From NCBI RefSeq assembly GCF_021130785.1, contig NW_025777572.1, positions 1-64,000 on the forward strand: a stretch of 64,000 bases of DNA. The letters run 5' to 3'. The first letter of the stretch is position 1; each line of letters begins with the position of its first letter. Of the stretch, positions 49,745 to 63,378 are shown one piece after another. Position numbers and translations under genes: made by a program. The stretch comes from Homalodisca vitripennis (lineage: Eukaryota; Arthropoda; Insecta; Hemiptera; Cicadellidae). A model generated the notes under the pieces. It worked only from the letters and a program-made list of their open reading frames with translations. It did not search any database and was not told the origin of the DNA.

Positions 49745-52679
49745 TCTTAGATTCTAAGAGCTATTTCGTTAGGGAACGTCTATAACATTGTTGTTCGCTT
49801 TCAGTGTGTATTACAAGGCGCTGGCAACAGCTAGTACAATTATTATACAAAGAAAGATATACGATATAATACAAACGTTTGATTATATTTGAAAGCCTTC
49901 TTCTAATATTTTCTTAAACAAAAATGTGAAATTGTTCAGAAAAAGATTATTTTAATTAATTTAAAAAGGTTTATATAAAGCATTAAAAATTATGTTATTT
50001 TAATAATTTCCCCCCATGTACTTTTGCAAGTATTGTATGTAACCCTGAAATATTCTTATTGAAAATACCGGTACTTTGTAATAAATGCGGGAAAATGTTC
50101 ACGTTACTTTATGCTTTATGTATACGATTGGTTTCAAAACTAAACACAACACAGAACTGAGTACACACAATACAAAATGCTAAATGGTTAAAATATCTCA
50201 ATGGGTGAGACAAAACATCACAATGAACAAAGACACAAAAAAATTATGTACTTAGAGTAAATAACTAGCAACAAAGGAACGCAATTTGCATGAATTTATT
50301 GTTCTTGCGTCCCGAAATATAATTAAAGTCAAGTGCTTCTCTGAAATTACTGCTTTAATCTTGGTTTAGATAGTTCTCAGTTAACTCTGTAAGTGTGTAC
50401 TGAAAAACAGCAGTAAATTTAGCAATAACAGTAATGTTCACCAGCAAATATTATAGGGAATTCTTTGAGTTTATAAATGTAAGTAAAAACAAATGTATGT
50501 TAATACTGATATTAGTTTGGTTCAGCAAAAGGTTCTGGAGCAGATCAAACGTGTATTATTGTTGTGGGTATTTGAAACGTTTAACAAGGCGTAATGTAGG
50601 ACCAGAAACGTCTCTGGCGTTCAATATATACAGGATTAATAGTAAAACTTAATTTAAAAACTTAAAATTTTGAGAGTACCATCGGATGTTTAAATTATAC
50701 AGCATTGTACTCTGGTATATATTTGCGGTCAGAAAATATTTGTAATCTGTTAGCCGTTACAATAAATTTAATACTTGGGAAATGGTTCGCTGAGGTTGCT
50801 TTTAAAATTTTAAACTTTTCGCTTATTTCATTCTTGAGAACATGCAGAGTTTGATAACTACACACATATTTTATATCCCCTCAGACGTGTGTCATGTTAC
50901 TATGTCTTCAATGACGCTCAGCCTAATTCCTTGGTTGGACGTGCAAAACAAGTTATTAAATATGCATAAACGAAATGTTACGCAAATTCAACATGCCTTT
51001 CCGTTCTTGTTAATTAAATTAGGTTTCATAGCAGTGTTTATATAATAATAGTTTCTTATGAACGTGTTGCACAGTATTATTTTAATCAATACGTAGAGCA
51101 GTACATAAACAATTTATTTAAATAATATAATTGCATATACTATTTATATTTCTTATGAATCTGTCTGTATAAGATGTAGCTATACAATTACTACAGTTTA
51201 AAAATTAAAATCGTTTTCTCTTACTCATTTTCATTTTAATTAAAATCCAAAATGGCAACGTCGTCTGCTCGTCCGGTAATTTTTCATAAAAAAGATCCTA
51301 CAAACTTCAAATTTGGTTCGTAGGTTCCTTTTTATGTAAGGAAGAACTCAATTATCTTTATTTCAATTAATGTTGAAAGTAAATGTATAGAAGTTTTCAA
51401 TTTGTTATGGGGAACAATTGTGTTTAACAACAAAAGAAGCTAAATCACTATTAAAAAATCTTATTTATTAACCTTTCACAGTTACTAAAAAAAAGCAAAG
51501 CTTATATAATAAATTATTATTGAACGACAGAACTAAATGAAAACAATTTGGCCCGTTACTAAGACAATGTAACGAGAAAAGTTAATTTCTGTCCATCAAA
51601 GCCACAACCTGAACCACTTTACAAGGCGAGTTCTAAATCAATTTTGTTTAAATATTTACCAGACCGTTGGTGATGGGAGAATAATTTGCTAACTTTGATT
51701 AAATATCATTGTGGCCCTAGGAGTAACTTTGGAACTTCGACCTGGATTTCTCTGTGTTTAGTTGAGGTTTTACTCGTAGTAATTAATACCTGATATTAAT
51801 AACAAAACGTTCTGTCAGCACCCTATCAACCTGCTGACTCTATTTTGTATTTGATAGTTCAAATTTTATTAAAATAAATAAACGAACATTATCTGAAGCA
51901 TACTATTGTATAAGTAAAATATACGACAGCAAAACTGTCAGTTTATAATTATTTCTAAAGTAAGAAAAAAACTTTGATATTGTTTGTTTTTATTCTCAGT
52001 TAAATGGCTTCTATTTTTCTGAAGTGTTTGATTCAGATAACACAACATTGGCTAATTTTGTCACCGGATCTGCAAACACTAAATTATTGAGATCTATTCT
52101 GATACTGCCTGATTACTGTTCCAAAATATTATAAAATTCTGCAAAATGTAATGTTAGCCATTGGCCTAGACGATAAGAATGGACCTACTTAGGTTCTCAA
52201 TGGCTGTGTCTCCTCAGGCGTGACATCCTGATATATTTCTCCTCTCAAGACTAGGATTATCCAAGTACTTATGGTTCAGTTCCAAATTTATTTGTACGAT
52301 GTATGTAATCTCATTACTTTATAAAAAAAACCCGGTTTTATGACTTATACAAAGTTTTGCTATACATCAAGTTATAATCCAGGAACTATGGAAGAAAACT
52401 TCAGTGCCCACACCTAAAAGCGGAATCCCACATATCCTAAATGCGTATCCTTCGACCAACTGCACCAACTCCAACCGTTAAAATCGACTAAGTGATATCT
52501 CAGCTCTCGTTTAACAAAATTAACATTATAATAAAAGTATTAGAAATGAGAGAAGAATAATTATTCTGATATCCTCGACTTAAATGGCTGGATTAACCGT
52601 TCTGAAAAATATACATGTTGATGTCTGTCCCCGAGTCCTTTATTTCTGATTTGATCTTAAACTGCTTTACAATGGAAAA

Positions 52680-54775
52680 GTTATTTCTCATAGTCGACGG
52701 TTGTTTCTAGGCTGGTGCCTTTGAAACCACTCAATTTATGTCAGCTCATCAAATCTTCTCCAATGCAGAATACAAGAGAAACTCTTGACGTTTTATTTTA
52801 AACTGCTCGGTTTTAAATGTATTTTTGAAAAATTCTCAATGTATGAATAAGGTCATAAAACGACTTCAAGATTTTGTTTTGTTTTTCATCCAATACAGAT
52901 TTTCGTGTCTTCAGCATATGCTTCTTTCCATTCTGGATTGAAGAATTCAATTTGTTGACATAAATGAAGAAAAGAACTGATCCGAGTATTGATCCCTGAG
53001 GGACACGATTGGGTATTTTCACTGTGCCTGATACTGCATTCGCAATCTGTACGCATTGCTCTGTCTGTAAGCTAAGATGAGAGCCAACCATGCAGCAAAC
53101 CCCGAATACGTCATGTTCACGACTGGTGCAACAATGTCACATGATGGGCACAAACAAAAGCTTTAGAAGGGTCGAGAAATATGCTTAGTACATGTTCTCT
53201 CCTTTCCAAGTCATCGGCAACATTGTAACTAAGATCTGGTGTAGCATCGGTAGTTGATTTGTTTTTCCTTAATCTTCAGGTCATACAATTTCAAAAACGA
53301 TCAAGAAATTTTTCAAATTGGGCGATGAAAACTTTTTAGAAAATATCAATGAAAACAGGAATAATAGAAATCGGACGATAGTTGCTTGCAATGCAAGGAT
53401 TTTCCTTTATTAAATTCGTGTCACTTTGGCAGTCTTCAATGCAGACTAGAAAGCACATTGTGCAAAAGAAAGATTAATCGATTTGTTTGAGTGATGTTAA
53501 AATATGCTTGAAGCACTTTTTATTAACAACAAAGACTTTTTTAATTGTTTACGGTAACTTTCCTTAAAGTTTCCATTTTAAATTCTGCGTTTTCAGATTT
53601 GACGTAGATTGAGTGATAAAATTTGAGCCTTTCGCTACAGGCGAGAATATCCTGCGTAATCCAGACATTACGCATACATGCCTAACGCCCATATATACGC
53701 ATGCATACATTTCAACGCTCTTTGAAATTTTAAATGAAAAAGTGACGTTTTAAATGAAACATTAAGCTTTCTATAAACGCGTTGTACGCATCCTCCAGTC
53801 GCTGGAAGATTTCTAAGATAGCCCACAATTCTTTGCTGTGAAATTTACTGAAAGATTAAATGTTTTTGGGTTTTAGATCTTGTTTCGTTTTAAAAGAGGG
53901 AACTTCGAATTTTAGAGTATGACGTGCAACTAAGGCTTCCTGCGCGAAGTGGTCCGAGATGGCCGCGTTCAGCACAGACACCAAAACATTCGGAACGTTA
54001 GTAATGACATTGTCGATGGTTGCACTCGATGCGGCGGTCACTGGAGTTAGTGAGTGCACGGACCAAATAAAGCCAAAAGAAGAGAGGATGTCCAGTAACC
54101 GCTGAGTCTAATACATTGATGTTGAATTTACCAATAATTCACCAATAATGATGAACTTCGACTTTTAATTAATAAAATTTAGGCTTCAAAGTTGAAAAAA
54201 AGGTTGTGGTTCACATATTTGGGAATCTATAAAGGCCAATCAATATCATTTTGTTCTCGAAATTTACATAGGTTTTTATTCCTCTAAAATTATAAACGCA
54301 ACTGTTATCTACCCTAAATGGTTGAAAGTTCAATTGCGGTTTTGGGAAAATTGCCACACCGTCCTGTTTATAATATGATCGATGAAAAGAATTTGCCAAC
54401 TCGTTAATTTGTAAGTTCTAAACATACTGATATTATCTTTCGTTAAACCATGCTCATAAGTAACAAGCACGTCAGGGTTCAGCTGTTCTGCCATCAGGAT
54501 CAAACTCACGAGTTTTATTGGTGGCCGACTGTGTATGTTGATGCAAAACGGAAAATGGCTGGTTAAAATTTTGAATTTTGTGAATTGTATTTAGTTTCTG
54601 TCGTTGTTTTTTAACTGCTGATATCCCAGGTCTGACATCTTCTATGTTATCTGTACGTAATAAAAATGTTGGATACATTGAGTTTAGCATTGTAGAATGG
54701 AGACCATCTAAACTTAGCGATGTACCTTTCCGTACATCTGAGCTAAAAACTGGCCCCATGAAAAACGAGTTCATT
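52680..54775 (-). pseudogene. Jockey-like non-LTR retrotransposon, frameshifted and cut in the RT domain
   Basis: Read on the minus strand from 54775. A frame enters the endonuclease at FSVLHQHTQSATNKT (about 54555), continues in other frames with LNPDVLVTYEHGL, YKQDGVAIF, LIGLYRFPN, then SLTPVTAASSATIDNVITN and ISDHFAQEA (53856-54059). The reverse transcriptase follows: RPISIIPVF-like near 53370, VPQGSILGSVLFFIYVNKL at 53000, then, shifted, AYAEDTKICI, where the catalytic YADD is now YAED. The 3' part of RT and any tail are missing; the fragment ends at the boundary of copy B. Several frameshifts and the altered active site mean it cannot be functional. Confidence 0.8.
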
Positions 54776-57700
54776 TCATAATATGTCGGGAAACTATTGC
54801 AATACCGACAGATGTAGTCTTATTTTTCTACATTTTCTCTTATTGTATAGTTTCCCACCAATTAACATCTTCAGCTATATCATTGCAATTATCATTAATT
54901 TTTCCATTAATATTTAAAGGTAATCTTATTAATAGGTTTATTCAGATATATTATTCTGTTTACAGAGTTGCACATGGCCTTAGCATTACTGTACCCACAT
55001 TTTTTCAAACTCACTTGCATAATATTACAGCTATACAGTACTACATCTTTCCTTAGATTTTTTCTGTAAACTCAAATAATATTTCCTAAATTCATCCTCT
55101 AAAGGACATTCCTTTTTTAAATCATTCTACATATAATATTGAATATCAATGGTTTAAGTCAGAATTCAACGTACAAGTGATAACCTGCTTTTCAAACAGA
55201 TCATATGCGTAATATGAGTCATTATGCGAAATAACTATTTACCATTTAACAGTACGAATAAAATTTATCAGTTTTATAACAGACCCGACGTCGGGCGGTG
55301 TTGTTATGGGAGGAGGGGCGATGCAGTCAGCTGTCCTACCCTCCCATGTAAGAACCTTTTATGATTTTACTAAATTTGGTTACAAATTTATTTATTCTGT
55401 TATTTTCTCGTTGCCTTCATACTTAACTATAGGATCAATTTAAAAGTATTTGCGAATTAATTCTCTGCCGTATTCCGCGGCAATTTATCAAGTTCAGTGT
55501 TCTAAATACAGATTAACATTCTCGCACAATTCTAGTTTATAAGTCACCTTGTTTCCAAAAATATTGTTTCACTTCGTAAATTTTTCCTCCGGCTTTGCTA
55601 ACTTTCCACCAATTTGACACTTTTGAAAATCGAGTAAATCCATATCAAGGCCTTATGAGGAATCTATGAATTTGAATTGCTGATACAATCGTGGTATAAA
55701 AATAAACTAATAAAATCAGGAGAACTAAAAACACTAACGGGAAAGAAATAATTTAATCTTTGTTGTTTTCATCTTTACAAGTATTTAATGATGATTTATT
55801 TTCCATTTATGAACAATTATATAAGGTTATTAAAGTAACTTTGAATTGCATGTAAGATTTGTGATTATACATAATGATAAAATATCATTATGAACCCGTC
55901 CGTATATATCTGCAGCGCAGTCGTACTTATGTATGCATTTAAACTTGCGCCTCCGCATCGAACATGGGAACTCACACAAATAAGAGAGTGGCTTTCGTGT
56001 AATCAAGTATTGATAACAAAGTTGAGGAGGGTGAGAACAAAGCGAGAAAAGAAATACAATTTTCTTTTTGTCAACAAAAAGTATCAAAACATTTGATTTC
56101 CACTGAGAAAGTGAACTTGATCATTTAGATGTAGCATTATTTAATTTCTAATTTTAATTCAGTTCATGGTTGTCTTGTATAATTTTAACACATCGATGAT
56201 TATTATCCTATCTGATTATTTTACTCGGCATAGAAATGAAGGTTTTTGACCTAGCCGTTCTGAACAGCTGATTTAGTCATCACTTAACAGTCACTGTGAT
56301 TGTCATGGGATCACCAAAAGTTCTGTAGAGATTTGCAACATTTACAAATTAGTGATAGGCACACAGATATTTATCTAGTCTATCAAACTATACCTCTTCC
56401 GCATTTTGTGCACAGTACATAGAGAAATAAATAAGTTATAATACGTATTGCACTGTTAATACCCCATGGTGTCATTAATTATAATATACTCAATTGTTTG
56501 ACAAACAAGTCTCAAAACCTAAACTATGTTGGGGAACAATAACAAATGTATAACGCCTAATACAACATAATACAGCGACATAGATGGCGACTATATTGTG
56601 TTAAACAGGCTCGTGAACAAACTCATAACAAAAGGCACAATAGAAGATTATAAGAAAAGACAAAGAATAATAAAACTACAATATAAACCCAAACTTGTGA
56701 AGATAATACTAATATGAAACGTGACTAAGACGATAATAATGAAATGCTATGAATTAGGATCGTTTTAACCACTGCGCGCACTAAATTTTACTCTCATACA
56801 ACCATTTGACCAATGCTCCCATATACGATGGAAAGGACGAACTAGGACATCGCCGGAGAGGAGCAGGCTACAGATTCTCCTTTTGAGTGCTTGGACACTG
56901 GCATCGCAGAAAAACATCGAGTCCTTAACATCCTCGGAAACAGGAGAAATGGCGCAGGTAATTTTTATGTACTATTGCTAGTTGTTACGACTTTGCAGGT
57001 ATGAATAGAAGGACGTAAAAACAAACTTATCATGCAAAGAGATACATTGCATAAACACCATAGGCTACAGTGATGGCTGAAAACCCGTCTCTATCAAGTT
57101 TTCCTTTACAATTTCAAATTAACACTCTGTTATAAGCCCTTATTGAACTAGTCCGCCTAGTTGAGGCGCTAGTGTCCTACTGACGTTTAGCGTGGGCATG
57201 TATTGGAATTTATTTACACTCGGAGGACCGATCGCACCACTAGGAAGTCGGCCACCGGGTCACCGTTTATCTCAGATTCAGGATTTTAAGTAACCTTTTT
57301 GTTATAGTTAAGTAGGGAAAGATATCTCCTTTAAGCGTAATTATATAAGAAGGGCCACAGGGATATCTCGAGGGCCTTCCTTGTTATTATCTCGAACATG
57401 ACTCGATTGTGAATAAAATACCTACTATGAATGGTAAGTACATCAAGCATAGTTTCAAACTAATGATTTTGATTTGTTCCAGTCACATGAAGAATAGCCT
57501 CATTCGTATTATACCCTGAGTCTGAAAAAGAAAAATCCGTAATCTTTTTTGGATTTAAAATGTTTAAATAGTTATTGGTTTCTAGGATTCCTTCTTTCTC
57601 TGGTAATTAAGCAAACAATGTAAATGGTTTTTTTTTCAGTTTTTAATATAAAAATATATATTTTAAATTCAGATGCTATGATAAGTTCAAATTGTGTTTT

Positions 57701-57906
57701 AATTAAATCGCTTTCTTCCAAGCAACAAACCCTTGTATTTTTGTCGTATGGCAAATAAGAAACTGTACTGTTGAATGAGTTATAATTGGGTAAGCTTAAG
57801 GTGATGAACAAAACAAATTATTACTCTAGATAGATAATCGGAAAGAATACAGAATGAAGTAATAAATCTCAATATTACATGAGAAAACGGAGTACCTTCA
57901 ATGAAA
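54776..57906. other. Unassigned DNA between the retroelement and the 124-bp array
   Basis: No gene could be supported. Overlapping frames on both strands at 55830-56096 have no recognised domain. A GC-rich patch at 55280-55350 holds the perfect palindrome CCCGACGTCGGG (55284-55295) and an inverted pair ATGGGAGG/CCTCCCAT. A second patch at 57140-57270 is GC-rich and contains TAGTTGAGGCG, which fits a tRNA-type A box, but no B box was seen, so a SINE is only a possibility. Confidence 0.5.
56769..56957. other. 189-bp segment open on both strands
   Basis: The plus strand is open for 63 codons up to CAG|GTAATT. The minus strand is also open, reading CAISPVSEDVKDSMFF and later FHRIWEHWSNGCMRVKFSA before a stop. 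The minus-strand peptide seems familiar from repeated short frames in insect genomes, which would make this a mobile-element scrap, but I cannot name the family. Confidence 0.25.
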
Positions 57907-60900
57907 TACAATTGCTGGGCTCATTCAATATTGACGTTCGGTCCAGAGAAAGATCACAGACTCCTGTGGTTGCACTCATAAACCTAGTTCTTTAGTTCAG
58001 TACTAATATTCATAATAAACCTCGGTTTAATTACAATTGCTAGGCTCATTCAATGTTGACGTTCGGTCCAGAGACAGATCACAGACTCCTGTGGTTGCAC
58101 TCATAACCTAGTTCTTTAGTTCAGTACTTATATTCTTAATAAACCATGGTTTAATTACAATTGCTGGGCTCATTCAATTTTGACGTTCGGTCCAGAGACA
58201 GATCACAGACTCCTGTGGTTGCACTCATAACCTAGTTCTTTAGTTCAGTACTAATATTCTTAATAAACCATGGTTTAATTACAATTGCTGGGCTCATTCA
58301 ATGTTGACGTTCGGTCCAGAGACAGATCACAGACTCCTGTGGCTGCACTCATAACCTAGTTCTTTAGTTCAGTACTAATATTCTTAATAAACCATGGTTT
58401 AATTACAATTGCTGGGCTCATTCAATGTTGACGTTCGGTCCAGAGACAGATCACAGACTCCTGTGGTTGCACTCATAACCTAGTTCTTTAGTTCAGTACT
58501 AATATTCTTAATAAACCATGGTTTAATTACAATTGCTGGGCTCATTCAATGTTGACGTTCGGTCCAGAGACAGATCACAGACTCCTGTGGTTGCACTCAT
58601 AACCTAGTTCTTTAGTTCAGTACTAATATTCTTAATAAACCTCGGTTTAATTACAGTTGCTGGGCTCATTCAATGTTTGACGTTCGGTCCAGAGACAGAT
58701 CACAGACTCCTGTGGTTGCACTCATAACCTAGTTCTTTAGTTCAGTACTTATATTCTTAATAAACCATGGTTTAATTACAATTGCTGGGCTCATTCAATT
58801 TTTGACGTTCGGTCCAGAGACAGATCACCAGGACTCCTGTGGTTGCACTCATAACCTAGTTCTTTAGTTCAGTACTAATATTCATAATTAAACCATGGTT
58901 TAATTACAATTGCTGGGCTCATTCAATGTTGACGTTCGGTCCAGAGACAGATCACAGACTCCTGTGGCTGCACTCATAACCTAGTTCTTTAGTTCAGTAC
59001 TAATATTCTTAATAAACCTCAGTTTAATTACTATTGCTGGGCTCATTCAATGTTGACGTTCGGTCCAGAGACAGATCACAGACTCCTGTGGTTGCACTCA
59101 TAACCTAGTTCTTTAGTTCAGTACTAATATTCTTAATAAACCTCACTTTAATTACTATTTCTGGGCTCATTCAATGTTGACATTCGGTCCAGAGACAGAT
59201 CACAGACTCCTGTGGTTGCACTCATAACCTAGTTCTTTAGTTCAGTACTAATATTCTTAATAAACCATGGTTTAATTACAATTGCTGGGCTCATTCAATG
59301 TTGACGTTCGGTCCAGAGACAGATCACAGACTCCTGTGGTTGCACTCATAACCTAGTTCTTTAGTTCAGTACTAATATTCTTAATAAACCATGGTTTAAT
59401 TACAATTGCTGGGCTCATTCAATTTTGACGTTCGGTCCAGAGACAGATCACAGACTCCTGTGGTTGCACTCATAACCTAGTTCTTTAGTTCAGTACTAAT
59501 ATTCTTAATAAACCTCGGTTTAATTACAGTTGCTGGGCTCATTCAATGTTGACGTTTCGGTCCAGAGACAGATCACAGACTCCTGTGGTTTGCACTCATA
59601 ACCTAGTTCTTTAGTTCAGTACTAATATTCTTAATAAACCTCAGTTTAATTTACTATTGCTGGGCTCATTCAATGTTGACGTTCGGTCCAGAGACAGATC
59701 ACAGACTCCTGTGGTTGCACTCATAACCTAGTTCTTTAGTTCAGTACTAATATTCTTAATAAACCTCAGTTTAATTACTATTGCTGGGCTCATTCAATGT
59801 TGACGTTCGGTCCAGAGACAGATCACAGGACTCCTGTGGTTGCACTCATAACCTAGTTCTTTAGTTCAGTACTAATATTCTTAATAAACCTCACTTTAAT
59901 TACTATTTCTGGGCTCATTTCAATGTTGGACATTCGGTCCAGAGACAGATCACAGACTCCTGTGGTTGCACTCATAACCTAGTTCTTTAGTTCAGTACTA
60001 ATATTCTTAATAAACCATGGTTTAATTACAATTTGCTGGGCTCATTCAATGTTGACGTTCGGTCCAGAGACAGATCACAGACTCCTGTGGTTGCACTCAT
60101 AACCTAGTTCTTTAGTTCAGTACTAATATTCTTAATAAACCTCGGTTTAATTACAATTGCTGGGCTCATTCAATGTTGACGTTCGGTCCAGAGAACAGAT
60201 CACAGACTCCTGTGGTTGCACTCATAACCTAGTTCTTTAGTTCAGTACTAATATTCTTAATAAACCTCGGTTTAATTACAATTGCTGGGCTCATTCAATG
60301 TTGACGTTCGGGTCCAGAGACAGATCACAGACTCCTGTGGTTGCACTCATAACCTAGTTCTTTAGTTCAGTACTAATATTCTTAATAAACCTCGGTTTAA
60401 TTACAATTGCTGGGCTCATTCAATGTTGACGTTTCGGTCCAGAGACAGATCACAGACTCCTGTGGTTGCACTCATAACCTAGTTCTTTAGTTCAGTACTA
60501 ATATTCTTAATAAACCATGGTTTAATTACAATTGCTGGGCTCATTCAATGTTGACGTTCGGTCCAGAGACAGATCACAGACTCCTGTGGTTGCACTCATA
60601 ACCTAGTTCTTTAGTTCAGTACTAATATTCTTAATAAACCATGGTTTAATTACAATTGCTGGGCTCATTCAATGTTGACGTTCGGTCCAGAGACAGATCA
60701 CAGACTCCTGTGGTTGCACTCATAACCTAGTTCTTTAGTTCAGTACTAATATTCTTAATAAAACCATGGTTTAATTACAATTGCTGGGCTCATTCAATGT
60801 TGACGTTCGGTCCAGAGACAGATCACAGACTCCTGTGGTTGCACTCATAACCTAGTTCTTTAGTTCAGTACTAATATTCTTAATAAAAAACCTCAGTTTA

Positions 60901-62285
60901 ATTACAATTGCTGGGCTCATTCAATGTTGACGTTCGGTCCAGAGACAGATCACAGACTCCTGTGGTTGCACTCATAACCTAGTTCTTTAGTTTCAGTACT
61001 AATATTCTTAATAAACCATGGTTTAATTACAATTGCTGGGCTCATTCAATGTTGACGTTTCGGTCCAGAGACAGATCACAGGACTCCTGTGGTTGCACTC
61101 ATAACCTAGTTCTTTAGTTCAGTACTAATATTCTTAATAAACCATGGTTTAATTACAATTGCTGGGCTCATTCAATGTTGAACGTTCGGTCCAGAGACAG
61201 ATCACAGACTCCTGTGGTTGCACTCATAACCTAGTTCTTTAGTTCAGTACTAATATTCTTAATAAACCTCAGTTTAATTACAATTGCTGGGCTCATTCAA
61301 TGTTGACGTTCGGTCCAGAGACAGATCACAGACTCCTGTGGTTGCACTCATAACCTAGTTCTTTAGTTCAGTACTAATATTCTTAATAAACCTCAGTTTA
61401 ATTACTATTGCTGGGCTCATTCAATGTTGACGTTCGGTCCAGAGACAGATCACAGACTCCTGTGGTTGCACTCATAAACCTAGTTCTTTAGTTCAGTACT
61501 AATATTCTTAATAAACCATGGTTTAATTACAATTGCTGGGCTCATTCAATGTTGACGTTCGGTCCAGAGACAGATCACAGACTCCTGTGGTTGCACTCAT
61601 AACCTAGTTCTTTAGTTCAGTACTAATATTCTTAATAAACCTCAGTTTAATTACAATTGCTGGGCTCATTCAATGTTGACGTTCGGTCCAGAGACAGATC
61701 ACAGACTCCTGTGGTTGCACTCATAAACCTAGTTCTTTAGTTCAGTACTAATATTCTTAATAAACCTCGGTTTAATTACAATTGCTGGGCTCATTCAATG
61801 TTGACGTTCGGTCCAGAGACAAGATCACAGACTCCTGTGGTTGCACTCGTAACCTAGTTCTTTAGTTCAGTACTTATATTCTTAATAAACCATGGTTTAA
61901 TTACAATTGCTGGGCTCATTCAATGTTGATGTTCGGTCCAGAGGACAGATCACAGACTCCTGTGGTTGCACTCATAACCTAGTTCTTTAGTTTCAGTACT
62001 AATATTCCTAATAAACCTCAGTTTAATTACTATTGCTGGGCTCATTCAATGTTGACGTTCGGTCCAGAGACAGATCACAGACTCCTGTGGTTGCACTCAT
62101 AACCTAGTTCTTTAGTTCAGTACTAATATTCTTAATAAACCTCAGTTTTAATTACAATTGCTGGGCTCCATTCAATGTTTGACGTTCGGTCCAGAGACAG
62201 ATCACAGACTCCTGTGGTTGCACTCATAACCTAGTTCTTTATTTCAGTACTAATATTCTCAATAAACCTCGGTTTAATTACAATT
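57907..62285 (+). repeat. 124-bp satellite array, 35 units
   Basis: Thirty-five consecutive units, period 124 bp, each with TTCGGTCCAGAGACAGATC, ACTCCTGTGGTTGCACTC and CAATTGCTGGGCTCATTC. Differences are few and mostly single-base insertions. A short stretch is polymorphic between AAACCATGGTTT (a perfect palindrome), AAACCTCGGTTT and AAACCTCAGTTT. A rarer unit with ACTATTTCTGGGC and GACATTCGG occurs twice, about 748 bp (six units) apart. The array is unrelated to the 120-bp and 114-bp arrays. It has no long frame. Not CRISPR: no unique spacers. Confidence 0.97.
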
Positions 62286-63096
62286 CTCCGAAAGTTAAAG
62301 ACGTTTTATATATGTATTTCTAGTATGACACAAACTATGCACAGCCAAATGAATTCCTTCTCTGTAAATACCGAATTCTTATGAATAAATAACTTATTTA
62401 AGTAGCAGTCCACATGTGAATCTTAAAGGTTGTGAAGTAGCATTGAAGAGATTATTCTTGTTGCAGCGAAAAGCTTATCAGCAAAGTAATCAACTGAGTT
62501 TCCCATAAAGCCTTTACTGAGCGGTTATAGCGATTATAGCCTTTACGATAAGGTACTAAGTATGCCTGTGGGAAATGTGTATCTGTTGGTAGTGGCTGGG
62601 AACCAATAGAGATCTTTTACATCCTAATCCTAGAGGAAGTATGTTGCCTTTACTATCGCTCTCAAACATATAATGGTGCTATCGTCTCTCTGGTATAGGA
62701 ACGTAAACACTAAGTACCGAATATGTTTAAATAGCCGATTATAGTACATAATAGTGTATGTAGATAATTTAATTTTTTTTTCTAAAAGAATTGAACTTTT
62801 TTGCAGTAGTTCGGTCCAACAGCTTTTAGGGGTCAATCGTTGCAGGTAATTCGAAGTCCGGACACAAATATAGGCTATTAGTTGTATTATCTTATCCTTG
62901 GAACTGCTGAGGCGAGGTCGTTGAAATTGGCCTCTCTTCTCTCTGACATAGAGAAAGTTATTTAATGTAGATTAAATAACTTTTAAGTTATGTTACAGAT
63001 AGGTTGATTGTTTGATTGCCCGTATGTTTAAATCGTAATTGATTGTTTATTTTCATTGTTATCGTAGTAAATATTATATTATGTTGTTACATGTAA
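62286..63096. other. AT-rich DNA after the array, no gene recognised
   Basis: The minus-strand frame at 62630-62836 has no recognised domain. Nothing else is supported. Confidence 0.6.
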
Positions 63097-63235
63097 ACCG
63101 GATGATGGAGTAGTACAGTAAACAAGTCTACTATCCTAGCTAAGAACACAATACCTCGCTCACTAAAACCGGATGATGGAGTACAGTATACAAGGTCTAC
63201 TATCCCAGCTACGAACACAATACCTCGCTCACTAA
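63097..63235 (+). repeat. Direct repeat of about 70 bp, two copies
   Basis: Two copies begin ACCGGATGATGGAGTA (63097 and 63168), each containing CTACTATCC and GAACACAATACCTCGCTCAC. They differ by a few substitutions and small indels. The 73-codon minus-strand frame here only reflects the repeat. Confidence 0.85.
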
Positions 63236-63378
63236 ACCGAAGTCGGCGTGAATTTATCTGGCTGAACAATCTATGACCAACAACACACAATCTTTTGATC
63301 ACAATCAAACCTCAATCTCTCGATTTGCAGCTGTTTACTCTAGGGAAGTTATAGGCATGACCTGTGGGATGCGCGTGA

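Larger units (their letters stand above)
25479..52679 (+). repeat. Large segmental duplication, copy B
   Basis: This is the direct-orientation partner of 1-22058. It is about 5 kb longer, mainly through gains absent from copy A: a DNA transposon (40938-43089), a 1.7-kb segment (44835-46528), a 114-bp tandem array (35348-36710), a 26-bp minisatellite (27212-27310) and an AT microsatellite near 40021. Homology to A ends at 52679, next to a truncated retrotransposon. It may be a true tandem duplication or a second haplotype assembled beside the first. The sequence alone does not decide between them. Confidence 0.95.

Noticed and set aside
50842..51045. 67-codon plus frame as a gene
   Set aside because: The copy A counterpart (about 20205-20425) has indels that break it; no motif is recognised.
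57140..57270. tRNA gene or clear SINE
   Set aside because: Only an A-box-like motif was found; no B box, cloverleaf or tail.
57907..62285. CRISPR array
   Set aside because: Whole 124-bp units repeat without unique spacers, and the surroundings are eukaryotic.
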